A DNA stretch of 64,000 bases from WVYX01 sp039592335 (GTDB lineage Bacteria; Gemmatimonadota; Gemmatimonadetes; Gemmatimonadales; GWC2-71-9): the NCBI GenBank assembly GCA_039592335.1, contig JBDHBX010000009.1, forward strand, positions 1 to 64,000, written 5' to 3'. The notes beneath the pieces are model-generated. The model did no database searches. It was not told where the DNA came from and worked only from the letters and a program-made list of their open reading frames with translations. Position numbers and translations under genes: made by a program. Positions 15,852 through 23,978 of this stretch are shown one piece after another (positions within the stretch are counted from its first letter, which is position 1; each line of letters begins with the position of its first letter).

Positions 15852-16637
15852 TCAGCGACGGGTCGCGTGGACGAGCAGGTGGTCGTGCTGGGCGGTGATG
15901 CCCATAGGGTCTCGGTAGTGCGCCCGCACACGGCGCTCGAATGCGCCGAGCGCTGCCGCGAACTCCCGCGGCGTGTAGAGCTCAAACGTCGAATAGAACC
16001 GCAGGCGGGCCTGGTCGAGCAGCCGCGCCAGGCTCGTCCGGACCACCCACCGCAGTGGGAGGAGCTGGATGCGCCGGAAGCACCCTGTGGCCGCCACGGC
16101 CGCCCGGAGCGTCCCTTCGGAATAGAGCCGCGTCTCTCGTGCGGCGAACTCCGGGAAGAACCGTCCCCACACTGTGCGGCGATTCTGCTCCGGGGTGCGC
16201 GTGTAGAGGAGCAGCGTGCCCGACGGGCGCACGACGCGTGCTGCCTCGCGCAGGAACGCGGGAAGGTCGAAGTGGTGCAGGGCGTTGAACGACAGGAGCG
16301 CGTCGAACGCGGCAGCCGCGAACGGGAGGTCCTCTGCCCGGCCGATCACGCGCTGGACAGACGCGATATCGAACGGCAAATGCGCGGCCAAGGCGCCGAG
16401 CATCTCGCGTGTGGCGTCGACGGCAACGACGCGTGGACGCCGAGCGCCTTCCCGGGGCAGCTCATGGAGCACCGCTTGGGTGTAGCGGCCGGTACCTGTT
16501 CCGACGTCTAGCAGGCTGAGGCTGGATTGAGATGCGACGATTCCCCGGAGGAGGCCGGCCACACGACGAACCGCTCGCATGTCCAGGTCACGTAAGTGGC
16601 GGTACTGCGGCGCGAGCGCCGCGAAATGCTGCCTCAT
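15852..16637 (-). CDS. Class I SAM-dependent methyltransferase
   Basis: 261 residues from MRQHFAALAPQYRHLRD; the frame is open to 16697. Motif I LLDVGTGTGRY (about 44), acidic motif II VVAVDAT, motif post-I AEDLPFAAAAFDALLS and the HHFD of a small-molecule methyltransferase (UbiE/Coq5-like architecture). The C-terminal 90 residues are not distinctive. Substrate unknown. It lies upstream of the kinase on the same strand and may be co-transcribed. Confidence 0.85.
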   Translation of the reverse strand: MRQHFAALAPQYRHLRDLDMRAVRRVAGLLRGIVASQSSLSLLDVGTGTGRYTQAVLHELPREGARRPRVVAVDATREMLGALAAHLPFDIASVQRVIGRAEDLPFAAAAFDALLSFNALHHFDLPAFLREAARVVRPSGTLLLYTRTPEQNRRTVWGRFFPEFAARETRLYSEGTLRAAVAATGCFRRIQLLPLRWVVRTSLARLLDQARLRFYSTFELYTPREFAAALGAFERRVRAHYRDPMGITAQHDHLLVHATRR

Positions 16638-16767
16638 CGATGGATGCCTGACGGGCACCGTACGCCTCCCCAACCATCGACCGTCACGGCCCGGCATGGT
16701 GGCTCATGCCGGCGCCGCGGGCTCGCTACTGTATTCTAAGGCCGCGGCAACAGCGCACGTCAAGTCC

Positions 16768-16898
16768 GTCATGTTCAGTTGCCGTGGGAAGAGCTGCGCC
16801 TGGAGCGGGCAGGTTTTCCGGCACGAGGCGTCGGCGGTCAGCAGCGAAATGCGGCCGAATCCGTAGAAGCGATGGGGCCCAGGCAGACGCCCGGGTCC
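16768..16898 (+). pseudogene. Decayed copy of the M1 peptidase 3' end and terminator
   Basis: The sequence starting GTCATGTTCAGTTGCCG is identical for 17 nt to the M1 peptidase gene (20368 on) and then stays clearly related, in the same frame, to a stop (VMFSC, SCAW, QVF). Related sequence continues past the stop into a damaged version of the M1 terminator hairpin (16874-16898). It is a leftover of a duplicated and deleted gene. No signal, catalytic domain or start codon remains upstream. Confidence 0.75.
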
Positions 16899-16994
16899 GG
16901 TTGGTTCTTGCTCGACTGGAAGGCGCCGGTGTCCGGCGGCAGCATTGCGGCCTACCGGGTCAAGTATCGGAGGCCGGCCAGCTCCCGAGACTTG

Positions 16995-17879
16995 CTACAG
17001 GCCCCGATGCCAATTCGCGATTCCTTCCCCGATGTCGTGCGGGTGGTCCTCCTGCAGATAGTGGATTCCTTCCCCCACATCCATCGTCGTCATGTTCGAC
17101 AGGACCGACGTGAACCTCTCCACGGCGGGAGGCGGTAAGATCGCACCAGGCGTCGCGTGAAACAGAAGCTTCGGTACGTCCGACTGCTGGAGCCACGCGA
17201 AGTTTGCGTCGACGGCTGCAGCGGTGTCCGGCGGCTCGCCCGCGATCGGAAGTTCGTTCGGCCAACGCCACACGGGCTTCCGGTGGGCGGGATCGAGGAA
17301 CGGTTCCCGGTAAACTCGCATCTCCTCTTCGGTGAGGTCCCGCACGATCGCGCCGGGTAGGATGCTCTCCACAAACATGTTCTGGTTCACGAGCATGTCC
17401 CAACCGATGTCGGGTGTGCGGAAGCCCCGGAAGACCTCCGCGAGATCGGCGGGAAACTCGTCCCAGGTCGGAATCGACGCGAGCACCGGCTCCATCATCG
17501 CGACAGCCTTGATATTGGATGGATGCTCTCTGGCGTAGTAGAGACCTAGTCCCGCACCCCAGTCGTGAATCACCAAAGTGATGTTCTTGAGACCTAGAGC
17601 TTCGATGCACGCGGACAGATACCTGGCGTGGTCGAAGAACCGGTATTCGATGTCTGGCTTGTCAGACTTGCCGAATCCGATCAGATCGGGCGCGATACAG
17701 CGCCCGACGTCAGTCAGATGAGGGATGACGTTCCGCCACAGGTACGCCGATGTGGGTTGACCGTGGAGGAAGAGAATCGGATCGCCGGAGCCCTCGTCGA
17801 CATAGTGCATCCTCGACCCGAGCACGCCTACGTATCTGGACTCGAACGGAAACGCGGCGGAGATCTCTGCGGTGGTCAT
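16995..17879 (-). CDS. Haloalkane dehalogenase-like alpha/beta hydrolase
   Basis: 294 residues from the ATG with AAGGAG 9 nt upstream; longer in-frame starts up to 17984 lack this. Numbering lines up with DhaA: nucleophile Asp106 and halide-binding Trp107 in IHDWGAGLG, acid Glu130 in AMMEPVL, base His273 in EGIHYLQEDHPHDIG. The oxyanion/halide motif HGNP of family II enzymes is HGQP here, so Asn41 is replaced by Gln. The expected reaction is hydrolysis of a haloalkane C-halogen bond to an alcohol, with halide release. Cytoplasmic, no signal peptide. It converges on the pseudogene fragment and diverges from the M1 peptidase. Confidence 0.85.
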   Translation of the reverse strand: MTTAEISAAFPFESRYVGVLGSRMHYVDEGSGDPILFLHGQPTSAYLWRNVIPHLTDVGRCIAPDLIGFGKSDKPDIEYRFFDHARYLSACIEALGLKNITLVIHDWGAGLGLYYAREHPSNIKAVAMMEPVLASIPTWDEFPADLAEVFRGFRTPDIGWDMLVNQNMFVESILPGAIVRDLTEEEMRVYREPFLDPAHRKPVWRWPNELPIAGEPPDTAAAVDANFAWLQQSDVPKLLFHATPGAILPPPAVERFTSVLSNMTTMDVGEGIHYLQEDHPHDIGEGIANWHRGL

Positions 17880-18057
17880 CACGAACGCTCCTTCTGAGGT
17901 CGGACATATCACGGGAATCCAGATAACTCCAGTCCCGTTAGGATAGGCGGTAGAGGCGGGATGCGCCAGAGTCGCCGAGTGCATGCCGCTGCAACCTTTG
18001 GCCCCTTCAGGCCGTCAGTAAGGGAAAGTCACTCGACCCGAGCACCGGAGGCACCGC

Positions 18058-20466
18058 ATGCGTTCCACGATGCGTCACACGACGGTTGTTCTCTTGCTTT
18101 CCGCGTTCTTACCCCCACTCATGCACGACGCCCTCGCGCAGGATCAAGGTGCAGCCTACGGGCCGCTCGAGCGGCCCCTCCCAAACCCGGTGGCGGTCTC
18201 GGCCGGGTACCGCCGGGCTCTCCTGCGCGGAACCCGGACAGAGCAGGGGGTGCCGGGCCCCAACTACTGGCAGCAGTCGGCGCACTATACCATTACCGCG
18301 CGTCTCGACGTTGCCGAGAAGCAGCTCGAGGGCACGACGCGCATCCTGTACCGCAACGCCTCGCCCGACACGTTGCCGCGGCTGACCGTGCAGCTGATCC
18401 AGAACTTCCATCGCGACGACGTGCCGCGAATCCGCACGGCCGAGATCACCGGTGGCTACAGTATCTCGCGTGTCGCGGCCGGGGGGCAGTCGCTCGAGGA
18501 GGTGCGGAGTGCGAGCAGCACGGGCTACCGGATCCGTGGCACGAATCTGTACATCGTCCCACCGGAGCCAGTGGCGCCGGGCGACTCGATGGTGCTGGAC
18601 CTCGCGTGGAGCTTCACGATCCCCGAGAACGGCGCCAGCGGGCGGATGGGCTGGAACAGCGACGACTTCTTCTTCCTGGCGTATTGGTACCCGCAGATGG
18701 CGGTGTACGATGACGTGGTCGGCTGGCACACGGATCCGTTCCTGGGGCAGGCCGAGTTCTACTCGGGGTTTGCCGAATACGACGTGACGCTCGACGTGCC
18801 TGAGGGCTGGCTGGTGCAGGGCACGGGGCGACTGCTCAACGAGACTGAGGTGCTGCCGGATCCCATCATGCGGCGTCTGCGCCAGGCCGAGACAAGCGAC
18901 ACGGTCGTGCACGTGATCACGGAACAGGATTTCGGGCCGGGGTCCGCCACGCGCCAGAGTGCGGACGGCCGGTTGCGCTGGCACTTCGTGGCGGATTCGG
19001 TGCGCGATGCGGCCTACTCGATCACTCGTGCGTCGCTGTGGGATGTGGTGCGCACCAACGTCGGCGATCGGGACGGCGACGGGCAGCCGGAGTACGCTCG
19101 GGCCGAGGCGATCTATCGGCCCGCACATGAACGCTGGCGCCAGGTAGCCCGCTACGCGCAGCACAGCATCGACTTCCTGTCGCGGCACACGGGCTTGCCG
19201 TACCCCTACCCGCATGCCACGGCGGTCGAGGGCGCCGGGATCATCGGCGGCGGGATGGAGTACCCGATGATGACGATGATCGGGGGCTACGACTCGCGCA
19301 GCGACACCTCGATGTACGCGGTGACGGCCCACGAGCTGGCGCACAACTGGTTCCCCATGATTATCTCGATTGACGAGCGGCGTCGTGCGTGGATGGACGA
19401 GGGTACCACCAACTTCAACGATGACGCCGCCTCGGCCGACTTCTTCCCGGGCTACGATTCGGAGCCGTTCGAGTTCTCGGACTACACGCGCCAGGCCAAC
19501 ACGGGCCACGAGGGCGCGCTGATGCGGTACTCGGACCGCCTGGACAGCCCGAGCCACTACGGCGTCCATGGCTACAACAAGCCTGCCTCGCTCCTCATCA
19601 GCCTGCGCCATCTGCTCGGCGCGGAGAGGTTCTTCCGCGCCTATCGGGGATACGTGCGGACCTGGGCGTTCCGCCATCCCAAGCCGTGGGACTTCTTCAA
19701 CTACTTCAACGCCTCGACCGGCCAGGACCTCTCGTGGTTCTGGCAGAGTTGGTATTACGAGACCTGGACGCTGGATCAGTCGATCGCATCCGTCACGCCG
19801 CGCCGCGGCGGCACCGAGATCGTGGTGTACGATCGCGGCGACGCGCCCATGCCGGCGCGGCTCACGATCACGTTGGCGAGCGGCGACACGTTGCAGCGCG
19901 CGATCCCGGTGGCAACCTGGCTGAGTGGCACGCGCACGGCCACCGTCACGGTGCCGGGCGGCCAGGCCGTGGCACAGGTGGAGATCGACGCCCAACGCGA
20001 GTTCCCCGACGTCATGCGCAAGAACAACTTCTGGGCAGCGGAGGCTGAGGCCTTCGCAGGTTCGCTGCCGCCGGCCGGGCGCAACGACCTCGTTCGGAAG
20101 CGAACCGAGTTGCTGGGTCAAGGCTATCAACCCGAAGGCGAGCTGCTGAGCAGCTCCATTGCCCGCCGGAAGAGTGAGTATCGCACCCTCACGTTGGAGG
20201 GTGGCGCACGGTATGCGGTCCTGGGGGTGTGCGACGACGAGTGCTATGACATCGATCTAGTGCTGACGGACGCTGTGGACTCAACGCTGGCCCAAGACGT
20301 GCGGCCGGACGACACACCGGTAATCGCGTTCACCGTTCCGGTAACCGGCCAATACCGGCTCGAGACCGTCATGTTCAGTTGCCGATTGGACAGCTGCGCC
20401 TGGGGTGGGCAGATCTTTCGGGACGGGGCCCTGCCGGTCACGAGCGAGACCCGGCCGAGGCCGTAA
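18058..20466 (+). CDS. Secreted M1 family metallopeptidase with C-terminal PPC-like domain
   Basis: 802 residues with a signal peptide (about 1-28, ending DALAQ). Gluzincin motifs are intact: HELAH at 425-429 and Glu448 (HExxH-x18-E), with GGGMEYPM as the exopeptidase-loop equivalent. After the catalytic and helical part, residues about 690-802 form a beta-sandwich like a prepeptidase C-terminal domain (YRTLTLEGGARYAVLGVCDD, TGQYRLETVMFSC). It probably trims N-terminal residues from peptides outside the cytoplasm. Start chosen for the CGGAGG ribosome-binding site. A strong hairpin terminator follows at 20475. The 3' end is duplicated 3.6 kb upstream. Confidence 0.92.
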   Translation: MRSTMRHTTVVLLLSAFLPPLMHDALAQDQGAAYGPLERPLPNPVAVSAGYRRALLRGTRTEQGVPGPNYWQQSAHYTITARLDVAEKQLEGTTRILYRNASPDTLPRLTVQLIQNFHRDDVPRIRTAEITGGYSISRVAAGGQSLEEVRSASSTGYRIRGTNLYIVPPEPVAPGDSMVLDLAWSFTIPENGASGRMGWNSDDFFFLAYWYPQMAVYDDVVGWHTDPFLGQAEFYSGFAEYDVTLDVPEGWLVQGTGRLLNETEVLPDPIMRRLRQAETSDTVVHVITEQDFGPGSATRQSADGRLRWHFVADSVRDAAYSITRASLWDVVRTNVGDRDGDGQPEYARAEAIYRPAHERWRQVARYAQHSIDFLSRHTGLPYPYPHATAVEGAGIIGGGMEYPMMTMIGGYDSRSDTSMYAVTAHELAHNWFPMIISIDERRRAWMDEGTTNFNDDAASADFFPGYDSEPFEFSDYTRQANTGHEGALMRYSDRLDSPSHYGVHGYNKPASLLISLRHLLGAERFFRAYRGYVRTWAFRHPKPWDFFNYFNASTGQDLSWFWQSWYYETWTLDQSIASVTPRRGGTEIVVYDRGDAPMPARLTITLASGDTLQRAIPVATWLSGTRTATVTVPGGQAVAQVEIDAQREFPDVMRKNNFWAAEAEAFAGSLPPAGRNDLVRKRTELLGQGYQPEGELLSSSIARRKSEYRTLTLEGGARYAVLGVCDDECYDIDLVLTDAVDSTLAQDVRPDDTPVIAFTVPVTGQYRLETVMFSCRLDSCAWGGQIFRDGALPVTSETRPRP

Positions 20467-20474
20467 GGAAGGTC

Positions 20475-20500
20475 GGGCCCGGGCAGAGACGCCCGGGCCC
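20475..20500 (+). terminator. Hairpin terminator of the M1 peptidase gene
   Basis: Perfect 10-bp stem GGGCCCGGGC / GCCCGGGCCC with a 6-nt loop, 8 nt after the stop codon. No T tract. A degraded copy follows the duplicated fragment at 16874. Confidence 0.7.
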
Positions 20501-20605
20501 AGGCCTCCTGCGGCAAGGTGTGTCGCCTTTGGCCGCTGCCGAGGCCCACCGTCTGGATTTCAGCGCTGGCCCTCCGCATCTTTCTCCCGTCACGGCACAC
20601 TCGGA

Positions 20606-21058
20606 ATGGACATGCCAGAGCAAGCCGATCAGAAGAAAGGCCGCCTCCTGACGCCGTTCGTGTTTGGCGTCGTTGCGGGGCTGTTCATCGCGATCGTCGG
20701 GCCGCGGGTGGTGCGGCCCTACCTGCCCGCGGGCGCGGAGCCGGAGCGCCGCGAGCTGGAGGGCGTGGTACGCGCCAAGCGCTCCGAGCCGGAGCGCGTG
20801 CTGCTCACCATCCCGACGGCCGATGGCACGCTGCTTGCGACCTTCACGGAGAACGTGGCGGAGATCGATCTGCTGGTGGTGCAGGGGGACAGCATCGCCC
20901 TCGGGCTGGCGGCCTACGAGCCGTTCGTGACAAATCCCCCGATCGCGCGGGTGGGCACCAAGGGCTCGGGGCCGGCGGCCGATACGGTCGGCATGGCGCC
21001 GCGGCAGCCCACGCCCGAAGTGCAGGCAGAGGAGCCGATTCCGCCGGACACCCTGTAG
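20606..21058 (+). CDS. Small single-span membrane protein, unknown
   Basis: 150 residues (MDMPEQADQKKG start; a second ATG lies two codons in). One transmembrane helix near the N-terminus (LLTPFVFGVVAGLFIAIVG) after a short basic stretch, so an N-in/C-out topology is likely. The extracytoplasmic part has a predicted beta segment (RVLLTIPTADGTLLATF, EIDLLVVQGDSIALG) and a Pro-rich end. I do not recognise the family. It converges on the phosphoesterase gene with only 3 bp between the stops. Confidence 0.65.
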   Translation: MDMPEQADQKKGRLLTPFVFGVVAGLFIAIVGPRVVRPYLPAGAEPERRELEGVVRAKRSEPERVLLTIPTADGTLLATFTENVAEIDLLVVQGDSIALGLAAYEPFVTNPPIARVGTKGSGPAADTVGMAPRQPTPEVQAEEPIPPDTL

Positions 21059-21061
21059 CGC

Positions 21062-22105
21062 TCAGTCCAGTTCCTCGAACACCCTCCGCAGTCGACTCCG
21101 CGCCAACACCTTTGGCTTGAGCGAGCCGTCGTCCTCTGGCCAGCGCACCAGGCGGATCTCCCCATCCGCGATCTCCAGGCCCGTAATGTCGCCGTCCCCG
21201 AACGAACAGCAGCCGCTGTTGAAGTAGCACGGCGTCGAGCGCTCCGGTCCGCCGGCTGCCTCGTCGCACTGGCGGTCCTTGGTGCGCACGTGCTCGATCT
21301 TCGCTCGTAATGCCGCCACGCGTGCGTCGTGGTCGCCGTCTGCCTGGTTGAGCGGGAGTTCGAGGAACTGTGCGAGTTCCTCCTCGAGCTGTTGCAGATG
21401 CGTCTTGGAGTTAAACACCGGCCGGTGGGTGTGTCCGGCGACCGTCACGATCCCACTCTGCTGCGCGGCCCAGTCGTACATTGCCTTGTCATGCTTGTTC
21501 CGCAGGCACGCGTCCGTGGCGGGAGTCGTTGACGGCTTTCGCGTCAGGCGCTGAACGGTGCGCCACACGAATCGCACGACCAGCTTGGTGACCCCGGCCA
21601 GTCGGTCGCTGAGAAACGAGCCCTGGTGGCCATGCACCAAGAAGAGCGCTCCGTGCTCCGTGTCCCCTTCCGTGACCTCGAAGTACAGAGCCTCGTGCAC
21701 TTCGAGTTCGGAGTAGACCTGCCACAGGTGTTTGCGCACCCGCCGTGGGCTCTCCCACTCGTCGTCATGATTGCCCCACACACGCAGGTAGCGGTCGGGG
21801 AAGAAACGTCGCTCCAGTTCCAAAATGTTGGCATACGCCCGGAGGACGGGCTTGGGCTGACACTCCCACAGCTCCTCGGCGTCGCCCAGGACGACTAGAG
21901 TGTAGCCCTCCCGGGCGTAGTGCTTGAGGGCACCCAGGTAGGCGCGCTCACAGCGGAGAAAGTCGTCGGCGCCGTCGTGCTTCCCCTTGTGATGGTCTGA
22001 AAAGACGATGTAGCGGGCGGTCTCGAGCTCGAGCGATCGCGGTGACGCCTTGGCGCGTCGCAACGCCCGGTCGAGCGCCTTCTCGACGGCTGACTTGCCC
22101 GGCAT
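21062..22105 (-). CDS. Metallophosphoesterase (calcineurin-like)
   Basis: 347 residues from MPGKSAVEKAL. Metallophosphatase motifs in order: FSDHHKG (D-x-H variant), VVLGDAEELW (GD), WGNHDDEW (GNHD/E), FLVHGHQG and TVAGHTHRP (GH-x-H). The C-terminal helical extension contains a Cys-rich end (CYFNSGCCSFGDGD). Such enzymes cleave phosphodiesters or phosphomonoesters using two metals. It is 25 bp downstream of the M19 dipeptidase stop and so in the same operon. Substrate unknown. Confidence 0.88.
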   Translation of the reverse strand: MPGKSAVEKALDRALRRAKASPRSLELETARYIVFSDHHKGKHDGADDFLRCERAYLGALKHYAREGYTLVVLGDAEELWECQPKPVLRAYANILELERRFFPDRYLRVWGNHDDEWESPRRVRKHLWQVYSELEVHEALYFEVTEGDTEHGALFLVHGHQGSFLSDRLAGVTKLVVRFVWRTVQRLTRKPSTTPATDACLRNKHDKAMYDWAAQQSGIVTVAGHTHRPVFNSKTHLQQLEEELAQFLELPLNQADGDHDARVAALRAKIEHVRTKDRQCDEAAGGPERSTPCYFNSGCCSFGDGDITGLEIADGEIRLVRWPEDDGSLKPKVLARSRLRRVFEELD

Positions 22106-22130
22106 CAGCTGCCTCTTGCGTGGAGTTCGC

Positions 22131-23264
22131 TCAACGCCATCCCCGCTCGAGCACCCGCTGCGCGTTGCCGCCCAAGATCTTCCGCACATCGGCGTCCGGC
22201 ACACCATGCTCCAAGAGCGTCCGTGTGACCTCGCCCATGTGTGATGCATCGCGCACGTCGTTCGGCGGATCGGTGAAGCCGTCGAAGTCGGTGCCCAGCG
22301 CCACGTGATCGAAGGAGCCGGTGACCTGGTGCACGCGTTCGATCGTGCGCCAGATCGCGTCCAATCCCTTCTTCGGCTCTCCGGGATCCAGCCAGTGTGT
22401 CATGAAGATCACGCCGACCAGGCCACCGGTCGCGGCGACGTGTCGGATCTCGTCGTCCTCTAGGTTGTAGGGATCCGCGTGTACCGCGTGTGCGCCCACG
22501 TGACTGGCCACGACCGGTCGGCCCGAATCCAGCTCCTGGAACACCGCCTGGCGCGCGCCCGGTGTGCAGTGCGTGACGTCCACGAGCATACGGAGCCTCG
22601 TCGCCTCCCGCAGCACGGTCTTGCCGAATTCGGTGAGAGGCGCTGGGTGAGACCAGCCGAAGTCGTACTTGCAGAAGGCGTTCACGATGTTGTTGCGGGG
22701 GATCCCTAGCGTCTGCGCGGCCACGCCGTTGTCGAAGAAGTGGCTGAGCGTGACCATCGCGACGCCACGGGTCGCGAGCTTCTCGAGATGGCCCGGATCG
22801 CCCTCCAGCACGTGTGTGCCTTCGACCGTATGCACGACCGCGATCTTGCCCAGCTGGCGGATGCGGTGCACGTCGGCGGCCGTGACAGCCAGCTCGACGA
22901 GCGCCGGCCGGCGCGCAATCTCGCGCTCCATGGCCCTGGCCATCTCGAGGAGCCGCACAAATGGGCGGCCGCGCACGACCTTGCGATACGCCGGCAGCAC
23001 GAGGAGCCCGGCCAGACGCAGCCAGAAGCACCTGAACAGCTCGCGCTCCGGCAGGTGCAGGGCATTCCACAGCACCCCCACGCCGCCGCGCGTCAGCATC
23101 TTGAAGTCACTGCGGGTGGAGAACGGATTGAACGTCTTGCCCGATCGGTAGTGGCGCCAGAGGTTGCGGCGGAAGAGGTACGCCTTCAGGGATGGATGCG
23201 CGTGGATGTCCGTGAGTGGTGCCTCACGGTGCAGCTGGGCGATGCGGTCCGGGTCAATTGGCAC
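22131..23264 (-). CDS. Membrane dipeptidase-like M19 peptidase
   Basis: 377 residues, no signal peptide. M19 (renal dipeptidase) zinc ligands are present: DIHAHPS, VEGTH (Glu), VDVTHCT, VVASHVGAH, and GTDFDGF near the C-terminus. The first motif is H-x-H rather than H-x-D, within family variation. Members hydrolyse dipeptides, including those with a D-residue. It heads a two-gene minus-strand unit with the metallophosphoesterase. An unusual feature is a long insertion (about 55-115) with two hydrophobic helices (FRCFWLRLAGLLVLPAYR) that may touch the membrane. Confidence 0.9.
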   Translation of the reverse strand: MPIDPDRIAQLHREAPLTDIHAHPSLKAYLFRRNLWRHYRSGKTFNPFSTRSDFKMLTRGGVGVLWNALHLPERELFRCFWLRLAGLLVLPAYRKVVRGRPFVRLLEMARAMEREIARRPALVELAVTAADVHRIRQLGKIAVVHTVEGTHVLEGDPGHLEKLATRGVAMVTLSHFFDNGVAAQTLGIPRNNIVNAFCKYDFGWSHPAPLTEFGKTVLREATRLRMLVDVTHCTPGARQAVFQELDSGRPVVASHVGAHAVHADPYNLEDDEIRHVAATGGLVGVIFMTHWLDPGEPKKGLDAIWRTIERVHQVTGSFDHVALGTDFDGFTDPPNDVRDASHMGEVTRTLLEHGVPDADVRKILGGNAQRVLERGWR

Positions 23265-23365
23265 GGCGGGTACCCGCGTGAGGACACCTCACCAGATACG
23301 ATCCCGGGCTCGGAAGCGAAAGGCCCCAATTGGGGCAGCGGGTGTAGTTCTGGGGACAATCGGCC

Positions 23366-23747
23366 CTAGAACCTCCAGCGCGGCAGGTCGACCGCCTCGA
23401 GACAGCCGAGGTCGAGACTCTCGGTGGAGCCCCGCTCCTGGATCCTGGGCTGGATTCTCTCCCGTGTGGGGGAGGACGATCACGTTCAGGGAAACCGTGC
23501 GGCCCGCACGCGCCGCCCGATCCTCCCAGACCTCATACCGTCCGCACAGCGCCTCGCCCGCCTCGGCACTCACCCGTCCCTCGGGCAGGCGCTCCGCGAG
23601 GGCATCGAACGCCCCGAAGCGGCAGGCGGAGAGCTCAAGATCCTGCGCGACGGCCGATTGGGGGAGAAGAGTGATCGCTGTGAGCGTCACAGCCGCTGGG
23701 AAGAGAATGTGTCTCATCGAGGCCGCACTGGCTGAGAGTTTGGTCAT
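23366..23747 (-). pseudogene. Internally deleted, frameshifted alpha/beta hydrolase (TAP-like)
   Basis: The frame starts MTKLSASAASMRHILFPAAV with a good signal peptide and reaches TVSLNVIVLPHTGENPAQD, which is how TAP-like secreted alpha/beta hydrolases begin just before the oxyanion loop. The usual FLAGGPG, nucleophile and lid are absent. A one-base shift right there opens a second frame ending IQERGSTESLDLGCLEAVDL-PRWRF-stop, which looks like the C-terminal end of the same family. The simplest reading is a deletion of about 1 kb that joined the two ends out of frame. The unshifted frame instead runs on to 23289. Confidence 0.65.
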
Positions 23748-23928
23748 CGAGGCTACATGCGGAGATCACTACGAGTCTCTTGCGAACCCGGTTTCGGGCA
23801 GGGGCGCAGCGGGTGACTGGGTTGAAGGTCCTGGGAAGTAGTGAACCTGGCCTTCGTGCCTGAGTCCGGCTATCTTGCACGGGTGAATGGGGGATGCGCG
23901 GGTTTCAGCGTGGCCCCGCGCGCGAGAT

Positions 23929-23953
23929 GGCCACTCACGTGAGTGGCCCTTTT
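23929..23953 (+). promoter_or_regulatory. Perfect 20-bp palindrome before the desaturase gene
   Basis: GGCCACTCACGTGAGTGGCC, followed by CTTTTC, ends 30 nt before the desaturase ATG. It has the shape of an intrinsic terminator, but there is no plus-strand gene upstream to end. An operator or a leader hairpin controlling the desaturase is therefore at least as likely. Confidence 0.5.
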
Positions 23954-23978
23954 CGTACGCCACACCTCGAGAGAAATC

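Noticed and set aside
18109..20130. 673-codon frame antisense to the M1 peptidase
   Set aside because: Composition is Arg/His/Val-rich with no domain; the opposite strand encodes a complete M1 peptidase with intact motifs.
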